The notes under the pieces were generated by a model. That model saw only the letters and a list, made by a program, of their open reading frames with translations, ran no database searches and had not been told where the DNA came from. A stretch of 5,781 bases of DNA from positions 1 to 5,781 of the forward strand of contig JAITIJ010000071.1 of the NCBI GenBank assembly GCA_031279495.1. Direction: 5' to 3'. Shown here one piece after another: positions 1 through 5,670 of the stretch. Position numbers and translations under genes: made by a program. This DNA is from Holosporales bacterium (lineage in GTDB: Bacteria; Pseudomonadota; Alphaproteobacteria; UBA3830; JAIRMZ01). Numbering within the stretch: the first letter of the stretch is position 1; each line of letters starts with the position of its first letter.

Positions 1-53
1 CCCCGCCTCCATCTTACCTTATTCATTAGATTGGCAAGGTTAAGAGGGAGGGG
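1..53 (-). terminator. Imperfect hairpin beyond the minus-strand pseudogene, possible terminator
   Basis: Bases 1-20 and 36-53 can pair imperfectly: CCCC with GGGG, CC with GG, CTTA with TAAG and CCTT with AAGG, with small bulges and a 15-base loop at 21-35. It lies 10 bases beyond the last stop codon of the decayed minus-strand gene (stop at 64-66), which is where a terminator for that strand would sit. The T-run that would confirm an intrinsic terminator would lie outside the window, so this is only a candidate. Confidence 0.3.
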
Positions 54-63
54 AGAATATGCT

Positions 64-1043
64 CTATTGCGGGCGCGATTCAGAAAGAGGCACGTCAGCA
101 ACAGCTGAAAGTGATCCTAGATGTTCTGCCGCCAACTCCGGTGCGGGAGAATACTCAACAGTAGTATCGCCGTCATTGAAAAGTTCTCCAGGGATTGCTT
201 CTCCTGCTTGAACAAAACGCAAGACTTTAGAATCTCGTTTGAGGAAAACTGGGCCCCCATCAAAAGCGATGGTAACAGAAGCGGTTGGCTCTACGCCTTC
301 AATTTCTTCGGACGCTGAATCTCCATCAACAGCAATTACTTCAGCTCCTCCGAATGAGGATGGAAAAGGTGAAAATGCTTCGGCTCCAATGAACATTATG
401 CTCGAAGGAGGAAAAAGCTGCCCAATGTTGCATCTGAAAAAGGCTCTTCCATCAATTCTTTCCAAACGAGTTCAACTAACGGTGGTACAGAAAGATCCCG
501 CGCCTCACACAGTCGTCTATATAGCTCCATATCTCTGTGCACCAGGCAGAGGAAAGTGACCTCCAGTTGTGAGAGGTGACTGGAAAATTGGTGAGGACAG
601 CCTTGCTCTTTCAAGCATATCAAACGAAATAAGAGTTCCTAAAGGAAATAAGACTCGACGTCCAAGGGAATTCATCCTCGGGCACAAATGGAAGAAGGGG
701 ACTTCCAGAAAGATCCAATATTTGAGAAGATTGGCATGCTCCATCCTCCGGCACAACAGGTAAAAGAGAAACGCCATCTCCTGGTAACGATTGCTTTTCC
801 CAAGGTACATCAAGCAAAAACAGCTCCTTTTCACCTTTTTGCTGAGAACGCCATAGAGTTTCCTTCATCAATTTATGTGACCCTCCAATTTCTCTGTCCG
901 CATCAAACACCAGCACAGAACTACCACCAGGCGGGATTCTCATAGCAAGAGATAGCAAGAGAAGGAATCACCAGGAACTCAAGGGACAGCATGATCACTT
1001 TTGCCACAGTCAACAGCGCCCTTGCTTCTCTTGAAAAAGATTT
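64..1043 (-). pseudogene. Decayed minus-strand coding region, several frameshifts, product not recognised
   Basis: Four minus-strand reading-frame pieces lie end to end with small overlaps: an open stretch from about 1043 to 960 (reading ...ALLTVAKVIMLSLEFLVIP...), then 958-620, then 638-396, then 471-64. Each changes frame at or near its junction with the next, so at least three frameshifts would be needed to join them. A second open frame (834-517) also overlaps the middle. The peptide pieces look protein-like: a hydrophobic start, then IPPGGSSVLVFDADREIGG, and an acidic C-terminal part with GGAEVIAVDGDSASEEIEG and SPAPELAAEHLG. The plus-strand frames over the same DNA look less natural. 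None of the pieces has a convincing start codon with a Shine-Dalgarno site. The joined product would be about 320 residues. I do not recognise the family. The downstream neighbours are intact, so true decay is likelier than poor sequence, but indel errors cannot be excluded. The region lies 14 bases beyond the slyB-like stop codon on the same strand. Confidence 0.45.
673..756 (-). repeat. Internal 69-base (23-codon) direct repeat in the pseudogene
   Basis: Bases 673-687 and 742-756 match at 14 of 15 positions and are 69 bases apart, which is 23 codons. On the minus strand both read LLPxVPED in the same frame (LLPVVPED, then LLPFVPED). An in-frame repeat with codon periodicity supports the view that this DNA once encoded protein on the minus strand. 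Confidence 0.45.
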
Positions 1044-1057
1044 TCAGATGCTTTAGA

Positions 1058-1540
1058 TCACGTTCCCGTTGTATCGCGTATAACGCGCGATCGGCCAGCT
1101 CTGCCAATAATAACAATTACACGGCTGCCTACAGGTAAAGGATCCTCAAGGCCTTGCACAACTGTCAAGATCTTCCCTGTGTTAAGTTTTACGACGTACT
1201 CTAAGGCTTCTTGCTCTTTTAATGCTCTTTCAGCTGCTGCGCCAGCAACAGCGCCTCCTACAGCGCCAACGGCGGTCATGGCTGTACGACCGTGCCCTTG
1301 ACCGAAAGCGGAACCCAAGAGACCACCACTCACGGCTCCAACCACACCTCCTGCTACATTGTCCTGCAGACGTTCGCTGCCAACAAGGACTTTCCTTATA
1401 CTCAGAACCGTTCCTTGGTAAGAAGATGAGGCTTCTCCAACATGACGATCGCTGTACACGTGCGACCCAATTTGGCGAGCGCATCCCGCCAACAACAATA
1501 TTACAAGACATGCTATTCCATATTGCGGATTTTTGATCAT
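1058..1540 (-). CDS. slyB: SlyB-type glycine-zipper outer-membrane lipoprotein
   Basis: A 160-residue lipoprotein. The N-terminus MIKNPQYGIACLVILLLAGC is a type II signal peptide with lipobox LLAG before Cys20, so the mature protein should be lipid-anchored. Arg22 rather than Asp follows the acylated Cys, consistent with transfer to the outer membrane by Lol. Residues 61-103 form two glycine/alanine-rich zipper helices (GGVVGAVSGGLLG and AVGAVGGAVAGAAA) separated by a GQGHGR turn. A C-terminal beta-rich part (113-155) contains VVKLNTGKILTVVQ and PVGSRVIVI. The order and length fit SlyB/Pcp family proteins (about 155 residues in E. coli), which in Gram-negative bacteria stabilise the outer membrane. 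I chose the ATG at 1540 over the in-frame start at 1567 because AAGGAG lies 6 bases upstream (1552-1547) and the signal peptide begins there. The 9 extra residues of the longer form would put charged residues ahead of it. The gene is divergent from the purC-like operon. No convincing terminator follows the stop. Confidence 0.85.
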   Translation of the reverse strand: MIKNPQYGIACLVILLLAGCARQIGSHVYSDRHVGEASSSYQGTVLSIRKVLVGSERLQDNVAGGVVGAVSGGLLGSAFGQGHGRTAMTAVGAVGGAVAGAAAERALKEQEALEYVVKLNTGKILTVVQGLEDPLPVGSRVIVIIGRAGRSRVIRDTTGT

Positions 1541-1573
1541 TGATTTCTCCTTCCCTCCAATGAACATGGACGC

Positions 1574-1602
1574 ATTATAACGTGATTAAAAAGGAAAGAT
1601 AA
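1574..1602 (-). promoter_or_regulatory. Candidate promoter of the slyB-like gene
   Basis: On the minus strand there is a perfect TATAAT at 1579-1574, with a weak -35 (TTATCT, 1602-1597) at 17-base spacing. Transcription would start near 1567, giving a short leader of about 27 bases that carries GGAGGGAAGGAG just before the ATG. The -35 is poor, so the promoter may rely on another sigma factor or an activator. Confidence 0.5.
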
Positions 1603-1613
1603 AGAGACGCCGA

Positions 1614-1645
1614 ATATATCGTTCTTTGCATATATCGTTCTTTGC
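1614..1645 (+). repeat. Perfect 16-base tandem duplication in the divergent promoter region
   Basis: ATATATCGTTCTTTGC occurs twice with no gap and no mismatch (1614-1629 and 1630-1645). It sits between the two divergent genes, upstream of the purC-like promoter, and its second copy supplies part of the -35 element. The exact identity suggests a recent slippage duplication or a selected double binding site. Confidence 0.9.
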
Positions 1646-1669
1646 GTTTTTTGGATATTGCTCTACAAT
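1642..1669 (+). promoter_or_regulatory. Candidate promoter of the purC-like/dapB/nth/thyX operon
   Basis: TTGCGT (1642-1647) and TACAAT (1664-1669) lie 16 bases apart and match a sigma-70-type promoter at 3/6 and 5/6 positions. Transcription would begin near 1676, about 40 bases before the ATG at 1716. The first bases of the -35 lie within the second copy of the 16-base tandem duplication. Confidence 0.45.
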
Positions 1670-1715
1670 ACCTTTATCAAAACATGTCCTTCAAGATCTA
1701 AGGGCAGGAGGAAAA

Positions 1716-2501
1716 ATGGCAACACGCCGCAAAATGTTCGAGGATAGTCAAAAGATCTATTACGCCTCGCAGACAGCTGGGTTGCTTATCCAGCATTTCA
1801 AGGACCAAGTGAGTATCGATGAGGACGCTTCTGGGAGTGGCGCTCTGGATAGTCGGATTGCTGGTCACTTAATGCATTGCCTTAATCAGACGGGCATCTG
1901 CACGCATTTTGTGCGACGCTTGAACATGCGCGAACTTCTTGTCCAAGAAGTTGGACTGCTGCCTGTTTCGGTTGTTTCACATACGATTGTGTCTGCTGAT
2001 TTAGCAGCGCGATTTGGAATACAAGAAGGGACGGCGCTCGCTCGCCCCTTGCTAGAGTTCTATTATCATTCTCCTCAACAGATGGGACAGCCAACTCTTG
2101 TGGGAGAAGATCATATCCGAGGATTTGGATGGATAGCAGAGGACGAACTACAAGACATGATCTCTCACGCTTTGCGTGCGCATGATTTCCTTTCTGGTCT
2201 GTTTATGGCTGCAGGATTATGCCTATGTGAAGTGCATTTGAAATTCGGGCGTTTTTTTGACCCTGTTACAGAATCGTCTCGTATCGTTATTGCTGATGGG
2301 CCCACGCCGGAAACGCTTTGCTTGAAATATATAGAGTCTAGTACATACATCTCGACTTTATCACTTCATAGAGAAGCAGAGCTTCCTGTAAAAGTCAGGA
2401 AGCTTATTGGGCAAAAACTGGGTCTATTGGCTACACAGGGAACCACTGAGTATATTGCGCCGTGGTTCAGGATGTTTAGAAAGGGACCCCGTGTATTATG
2501 A
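1716..2501 (+). CDS. purC: PurC (SAICAR synthetase) family protein, probably catalytically altered or inactive
   Basis: A 261-residue protein collinear with alphaproteobacterial PurC, which joins CAIR and aspartate with ATP in purine synthesis. The framework is clear: MATRRKMFE, LLIQHFKD (23-30), THFVRRLNMRE (63-73), RFGIQEGTAL (99-108), LLEFYY (112-117), EDHIRGFGW (131-139), HDFLSGLF (156-163), RIVIAD (189-194). The catalytic motifs are not kept. The GKAK loop is D10-S11-Q12-K13. The V-R-N-x3-G-S motif reads S88-H89-T90, then A94-D95. The D-x-K-x-E motif is E172-V-H174-L-K176. The DE-x-SPD-x2-R motif is D194-G-P-T-P-E with Cys202 near the Arg position. The C-terminal DKDRFR segment is also gone. 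The frame is intact over 786 bases, so this is not simple decay. I infer a pseudoenzyme or changed function, and a true purC should exist elsewhere. The ATG at 1716 has AGGAGG 4 bases upstream; the in-frame TTG at 1626 has no such site. The stop overlaps the dapB start (ATGA). Confidence 0.8.
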   Translation: MATRRKMFEDSQKIYYASQTAGLLIQHFKDQVSIDEDASGSGALDSRIAGHLMHCLNQTGICTHFVRRLNMRELLVQEVGLLPVSVVSHTIVSADLAARFGIQEGTALARPLLEFYYHSPQQMGQPTLVGEDHIRGFGWIAEDELQDMISHALRAHDFLSGLFMAAGLCLCEVHLKFGRFFDPVTESSRIVIADGPTPETLCLKYIESSTYISTLSLHREAELPVKVRKLIGQKLGLLATQGTTEYIAPWFRMFRKGPRVL

Positions 2502-3253
2502 CGGCGCGTTTGCGCCTGGGTCTAGCGGGCAGTTCCGGACGTATGGGGGCGCACGTTCGTGCGTTAGCTGTTGAAAGTTTTTCTGATACGATAGAGTTTG
2601 TTGGGGGAGTCTCTCGTGCTACGAATGTCTCTGAACTGGCACCTTTATGCGCGCAAATTGATGTGCTTGTAGATTTCTCTGCTGCAAAGCAAATGTCCAT
2701 TATTGCTAGGGCTTGTGCAGATGGGGGATGTGCATTGGTTTCTGGAACAACCGGGCTCGGTGAAGAAGAAATGCAAGAGCTCTCGGTTGCAAGTCGGCTT
2801 GTTCCTATTCTGCATGCTGCTAATTTTAGCATAGGTGTGCATATTGTTGCACGTGCACTAGCCGAAATTGCCCCACTTCTGAAAGAGAAAGCAGATATAG
2901 AGATCCTGGAGAAACATCATCGTTCCAAGGCCGACGCTCCATCTGGCACCGCCTTGTTTCTGGGAGGTGTCATTGCCTACGCGTTGGGAACGTCTCTTCA
3001 AGACAGCGCCGTGTGGCCGTGTCTCCCTTACAAGGACACGCCCCGTGCGCAGGATACGATTCATTTTTCCAGTCAGCGTGGTGGAGATGTTGTGGGCACA
3101 CATCGTATTGACTTTTTTTGTCCAGAAGAAGTCGTCACGCTGGAACACCAAGCTCTGGATCGCCGTGTCTTTGCTCGTGGTGCTCTGCAGGCGGCTTTGT
3201 GGATACGCGCACGCGCTCCAAAAATGTACACGATGGAAGATGTTCTTTCGTGA
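2498..3253 (+). CDS. dapB: 4-hydroxy-tetrahydrodipicolinate reductase
   Basis: A 251-residue cytoplasmic enzyme that reduces 4-hydroxy-tetrahydrodipicolinate with NAD(P)H, the second step of the diaminopimelate/lysine pathway. The N-terminal Rossmann domain starts with GLAGSSGRMG (8-17), followed by the strand VLVDFS (56-61), GTTG (83-86) and the linker AANFSIGV (107-114). The catalytic domain has EKHHRSKADAPSGTA (138-152), with His140 and Lys144 matching the catalytic His159 and Lys163 of E. coli and Gly150-Thr151 matching the substrate-binding pair. Later motifs are RGGDVVGTH (194-202), LEHQALDR (215-222), FARGALQAALW (225-235) and the ending MYTMEDVL. It is slightly shorter than E. coli DapB (273), mainly from a short segment after residue 36, and all active-site motifs are present. 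It starts inside the stop of the PurC-like gene (ATGA overlap) with only a weak distant Shine-Dalgarno site, so translational coupling is likely. Its own stop overlaps the nth start. Confidence 0.97.
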   Translation: MTARLRLGLAGSSGRMGAHVRALAVESFSDTIEFVGGVSRATNVSELAPLCAQIDVLVDFSAAKQMSIIARACADGGCALVSGTTGLGEEEMQELSVASRLVPILHAANFSIGVHIVARALAEIAPLLKEKADIEILEKHHRSKADAPSGTALFLGGVIAYALGTSLQDSAVWPCLPYKDTPRAQDTIHFSSQRGGDVVGTHRIDFFCPEEVVTLEHQALDRRVFARGALQAALWIRARAPKMYTMEDVLS

Positions 3254-3882
3254 GGAGTGATACACCCTCTCGTATTAATGCCATTTTTGCCGCTTTACAA
3301 ACTGCGCGGCCACACGCAACTATTGAATTAAACTATACCAACACATTTACATTGCTGGTTGCGGTCATGCTATCAGCACAAGCCAAAGATGCACGCGTCA
3401 ACGCCGTTACCAGCACATTGTTTCAGCAATTTTCCACGCCACAAGAGCTGCTTGCCTTTGGACAAGAGTCGTTCGAGGACAAAGTCCGGACAATAGGTTT
3501 GTACAAAGCCAAATCCGCCAACATTTTTAAGATGTCAACATTACTAATAGAAAAGTTTAATGGACAGGTGCCCGATACACGCGATGCCTTGGAATGTTTG
3601 CCTGGAGTAGGTCGAAAAACAGCTAATGTCGTACTGAATGTTGCTTTTGGCCGATCTGTAATTGCGGTAGATACACATGTGTTTCGCGTTGCTCGCCGCT
3701 TAGAACTCTCTGCGGCCGGAACGCCAAAAAGCGTCGGGGAAGAGTTGGAGAAAATCGTTCCAACAGAATATTTGCCGCATGCACACCATCTGCTTGTCCT
3801 GCATGGTCGATATGTATGTACCGCACGAAAGCCTCGGTGTGTTACATGTGCTGTTCGTTACTGGTGCGGCACTAAACCTTGA
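3250..3882 (+). CDS. nth: Endonuclease III (DNA glycosylase/AP lyase)
   Basis: A 210-residue base-excision repair enzyme that removes oxidised pyrimidines and cleaves at the resulting abasic site. It is collinear with E. coli Nth (211 residues) throughout: LLVAVMLSAQAKD (35-47), TIGLYKAKSANI (81-92), then the helix-hairpin-helix LPGVGRKTANVVLN (117-130) with catalytic Lys123, and AVDTHVFRV (139-147) with catalytic Asp141. The C-terminal 4Fe-4S cluster ligands are Cys190, Cys197, Cys200 and Cys206 in the correct C-x6-C-x2-C-x5-C spacing. I chose the GTG at 3250 because its protein begins exactly where Nth proteins do. The same frame extends upstream to 3118, but that part lies entirely inside dapB and reads as non-protein-like arginine- and serine-rich sequence. 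GTGA overlaps the dapB stop, and GGAAGA 9 bases upstream is a modest Shine-Dalgarno site. The usual SAQATD reads SAQAKD, a minor change. I see nothing suggesting loss of function. Confidence 0.96.
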   Translation: MRSDTPSRINAIFAALQTARPHATIELNYTNTFTLLVAVMLSAQAKDARVNAVTSTLFQQFSTPQELLAFGQESFEDKVRTIGLYKAKSANIFKMSTLLIEKFNGQVPDTRDALECLPGVGRKTANVVLNVAFGRSVIAVDTHVFRVARRLELSAAGTPKSVGEELEKIVPTEYLPHAHHLLVLHGRYVCTARKPRCVTCAVRYWCGTKP

Positions 3883-3925
3883 CGATGCCTGTTTTCCCCA
3901 CATAGAATAAGCCGAAGGGAACGTC

Positions 3926-4819
3926 ATGCCTGAAACATCCGGATCGAATATTACTCAACGAGCCATAGCAGAAGGACTGGAGGCCTGTCTAGGCAAGCCA
4001 TTTTCTGTGCTAGATCATGGATTTGTACGCGTTGTAGATTATATGGGCAACGATGCGGCTATTGTGCAGGCTGCTCGTGTTTCGTATGGACTGGGCACGA
4101 AGAGTGTGTCTGAGGATGCCGGTCTTATTAATTATCTGATGATGAATGCGCACACATCTCCTTTTGAAATGTGCGAGATTAAACTGCATGTGAAGCTGCC
4201 CATTTTTGTTGCTCGTCAGTGGATCCGGCATAGAATGGCCAATGTGAATGAGGTGTCAGGACGATATTCGGTACTGCCGACAGAGCACTATCTGCCAGAA
4301 GCGGCACAGCTATGCTATCAATCTGCGCGCAATAAACAGGGAAAAAGCACTTCTTTATCACCAGAACAACAAGAGCAGGTTCAAGAGATGCTCCGTACCG
4401 ATGCCGTACAGATTTTTGCGCACTACGCGGAGATGCTCGCACTTCCGAACGCAGAAAACGCTTCGGAAAATGGTCTTACGCGAGAATTAGCGCGCATTAA
4501 CTTACCTCTTAGTACGTATACGGAATGGTATTGGAAAATTGATTTACACAATTTATTGCATTTTTTATCATTGCGTCTTACGCCTCATGCGCAGTACGAG
4601 ATACGAACTTATACAGAAGTGCTGTTGGATATTGTCAAGCGCTGGGTTCCGTTAACGTACGCAGCCTTCGTTGAGCATCGATTAGAGGGAGCGCGTCTTT
4701 CGAAAACTGCTATCGAGGTGATCCGCCGTATAATTGCTGGCGCACCTACGACGCAAGAAGAAAGCGGGCTGAATAAACGCGAGTGGGAGAATTTACGCCG
4801 AGCGTTTCTTGACGTGTAA
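3926..4819 (+). CDS. thyX: Flavin-dependent thymidylate synthase
   Basis: A 297-residue FAD-dependent enzyme that makes dTMP from dUMP using methylene-tetrahydrofolate and NADPH, the alternative to ThyA. The ThyX signature RHRx7S is present: R101-H102-R103, then Ser111 followed by GRYS. Other family blocks are VLDHGFVRVVDYMG (28-41), AARVSYG (49-55), HTSPFEMCEIKLHVKLPIF (76-94), ARQWIRHR (96-103), ELARINLPL (187-195), EWYWKIDLHNLLHFL (200-214) and PHAQYEIR (220-227). The C-terminus SGLNKREW (280-287) is typical of alphaproteobacterial ThyX, which is longer than the roughly 220-residue Thermotoga form. The ATG at 3926 has AAGGGA 5 bases upstream. The gene follows nth after 43 bases with no terminator or promoter visible between them, so it is probably the last gene of the operon. 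A ThyX cell often lacks thyA, but that cannot be tested here. Confidence 0.97.
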   Translation: MPETSGSNITQRAIAEGLEACLGKPFSVLDHGFVRVVDYMGNDAAIVQAARVSYGLGTKSVSEDAGLINYLMMNAHTSPFEMCEIKLHVKLPIFVARQWIRHRMANVNEVSGRYSVLPTEHYLPEAAQLCYQSARNKQGKSTSLSPEQQEQVQEMLRTDAVQIFAHYAEMLALPNAENASENGLTRELARINLPLSTYTEWYWKIDLHNLLHFLSLRLTPHAQYEIRTYTEVLLDIVKRWVPLTYAAFVEHRLEGARLSKTAIEVIRRIIAGAPTTQEESGLNKREWENLRRAFLDV

Positions 4820-4835
4820 CTCGCGGAGGGTCTTT

Positions 4836-4877
4836 ATGGGAAAAATGCCGGATGTTTCCTTGATCCATAATAAGTAG
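4836..4877 (+). other. 13-codon reading frame behind a strong Shine-Dalgarno site after thyX
   Basis: GGAGG (4825-4829) sits 6 bases before an ATG at 4836 that opens a 13-residue frame, MGKMPDVSLIHNK, ending at TAG. The start signal is better than that of dapB or nth, and the spacing of 16 bases after the thyX stop is that of a next operon gene. The likeliest reading is the surviving start of a lost gene; a short peptide is possible. Its end lies in the hairpin at 4850-4887. Confidence 0.3.
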
Positions 4878-4887
4878 GAAAGCATCC
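4850..4887 (+). other. Strong bulged hairpin downstream of thyX
   Basis: GGATG-TTTCCT (4850-4860) pairs fully with AGGAAA-G-CATCC (4876-4887), giving 11 base pairs with one bulged G at 4882 and a 15-base loop. No T-run follows, so it is not a typical intrinsic terminator on the plus strand. It could protect the 3' end of the operon transcript or be a decayed terminator. Confidence 0.5.
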
Positions 4888-4911
4888 AAAAGAGAATTTC
4901 CTAGGCATTCC

Positions 4912-4951
4912 TTTAACCTACGAGGTTAAATCTGATGTTTTATTCCTTTTT
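4912..4951 (+). terminator. Candidate terminator of the purC-like/dapB/nth/thyX operon
   Basis: TTTAACCT (4912-4919) and AGGTTAAA (4923-4930) form a perfect 8-base stem with a 3-base loop, followed by a T-rich stretch (TGTTTTATTCCTTTTT). The stem is AT-rich and the Ts are not immediately adjacent, so termination may be weak. It lies about 95 bases after the thyX stop, past the larger hairpin. Confidence 0.4.
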
Positions 4952-4967
4952 ATGAAATTTATGGAAT

Positions 4968-4993
4968 TTGTCTTAAATATTTCTGCGTATAAT
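4968..4993 (+). promoter_or_regulatory. Candidate promoter in the gene-free stretch
   Basis: A perfect TATAAT lies at 4988-4993. The best -35 is TTGTCT at 4968-4973, but the spacing is only 14 bases, shorter than usual. Transcription would start near 5000 and lead through the overlapping stems at 5045-5097 to the short frame at 5204. A TTGACT at 5003-5008 could be a second -35 but has no good -10. Confidence 0.3.
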
Positions 4994-5044
4994 GGGCATG
5001 AATTGACTGCTTATCTTTTTAATTAAAAGAATTTTCTTTGAAAG

Positions 5045-5097
5045 AACAAAGAGAACCGGCACGAAGCTTTGTTAAATGACGCGCGTGGAATCTCTTT
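5045..5097 (+). other. Overlapping, mutually exclusive stems (possible leader structure)
   Basis: AACAAAG (5045-5051) can pair with CTTTGTT (5067-5073). AAAGAGA (5048-5054), which shares four bases with the first arm, can instead pair with TCTCTTT (5091-5097). The two 7-base stems cannot form together. A T-run (TTTTTTATTC, 5119 onward) lies further downstream. This resembles the logic of an attenuator, but 7-base AT-rich stems also arise by chance. Confidence 0.2.
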
Positions 5098-5203
5098 CCT
5101 TTTCTCTAAGGTTTTGGCTTTTTTATTCGGTTCCGCAGAGGGTTTATTTCTCTATAGCACCGATGTTTGGATATCCTCGAAAGAATAAAGGAGGGACAGA
5201 GGA

Positions 5204-5266
5204 ATGAATCCCCCATTTTTATTCCCGAATCATCGAGCCATACTTTTTTCTTCCTTAGACCATTGA
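5204..5266 (+). other. 20-residue reading frame behind a near-perfect Shine-Dalgarno site
   Basis: AAAGGAGG (5187-5194) lies 9 bases before an ATG at 5204 that opens a 20-residue frame, starting MNPPFLFPNHR and ending at TGA 5264-5266. I recognise no family. It may be the start of a decayed gene, a leader peptide or a chance frame. The ribosome-binding signal is the main reason to list it. Confidence 0.25.
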
Positions 5267-5428
5267 AATCCTCACACACCTTATGCCGTCATCTTCTTTC
5301 TTTACAATTCTCGGCTCATTAAGAGTCTTTCTTCATATCTCACTTCACCGTCCCCTCTCTCACCTTCTCATGAGGGTTTTCCTTCCTAGGCCTCGTAGTT
5401 ACAAGTAGATTATCTCAGATTTACGCGT

Positions 5429-5456
5429 AAGACCTGGTGTTAGGGTATCCTATAAT
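5429..5456 (+). promoter_or_regulatory. Candidate promoter with perfect -10 next to the repeats
   Basis: A perfect TATAAT lies at 5451-5456. The best -35 is AAGACC (5429-5434, 3/6 match) with a 16-base spacer. A transcript would begin near 5463, just before the first 29-base repeat, and run through the hairpins at 5509-5570 toward whatever gene lies beyond the window. Confidence 0.35.
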
Positions 5457-5481
5457 ACAAGTTGCTTCTCTGGGGTTATAC

Positions 5482-5510
5482 GCGCAAGCGGTATGTCAGT
5501 GTGACTACGC
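5482..5510 (+). repeat. 29-base direct repeat, copy 1
   Basis: It matches 5671-5699 at 27 of 29 bases (differences at repeat positions 4 and 25). The spacing between copies is exactly 189 bases. An AATACAAG block 28 bases upstream of each copy (5454-5461 and 5643-5650) keeps the same spacing, so the duplicated unit is longer than 29 bases. The copy contains an inverted repeat, GTCA-GTG-TGAC (5495-5505). Confidence 0.85.
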
Positions 5511-5570
5511 CCTCATGACTGTATTTTAGCAACAGAGGAGGCATGAGGGCCCCGCGGCATCACACCGCGG
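5509..5570 (+). other. Two adjacent hairpins between the 29-base repeats
   Basis: GCCCTCATG (5509-5517) pairs perfectly with CATGAGGGC (5542-5550) over 9 bases. Inside its loop CTGT (5519-5522) can pair with ACAG (5532-5535). Immediately after, CCGCGG (5552-5557) and CCGCGG (5565-5570) form a second GC-only stem with a 7-base loop. A GAGGAGG (5535-5541) lies in the loop just before an ATG at 5543, too close for a normal ribosome site. Together these suggest structured RNA. Confidence 0.5.
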
Positions 5571-5670
5571 CTATAACCAACTTGGATACGAGGGTACGCT
5601 TTGGAAATTATTCGTAAGTGATATGACCGAAGTGTCTTTTTCAATACAAGTGGTATGCTTTCAGTTTTCT

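Noticed and set aside
121..945. Plus-strand reading frames over the left part (for example 239-559 and 688-945)
   Set aside because: They lack ribosome sites and natural composition. The minus-strand segments have more protein-like sequence and an in-frame repeat, so these are taken as shadows.
1230..1536. Frames of about 100 codons overlapping the SlyB-like gene on either strand
   Set aside because: They are arginine-, cysteine- or leucine-rich shadows of the glycine-zipper coding sequence.
1626..1715. Upstream extension of the PurC-like protein from a TTG at 1626
   Set aside because: The extension covers the tandem duplication and the promoter, has no ribosome site, and the family N-terminus (M-A-x-R-R-K) begins at the ATG at 1716, which has AGGAGG before it.
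3118..3249. Longer Nth starting at 3118
   Set aside because: The extra 44 residues lie wholly inside dapB in another frame and have no counterpart in Nth. The GTG at 3250 gives a normal-length protein.
2858..3265. Minus-strand frame of 135 codons opposite dapB
   Set aside because: It lies antisense to a clear dapB with all motifs, has no ribosome site and resembles no known protein.
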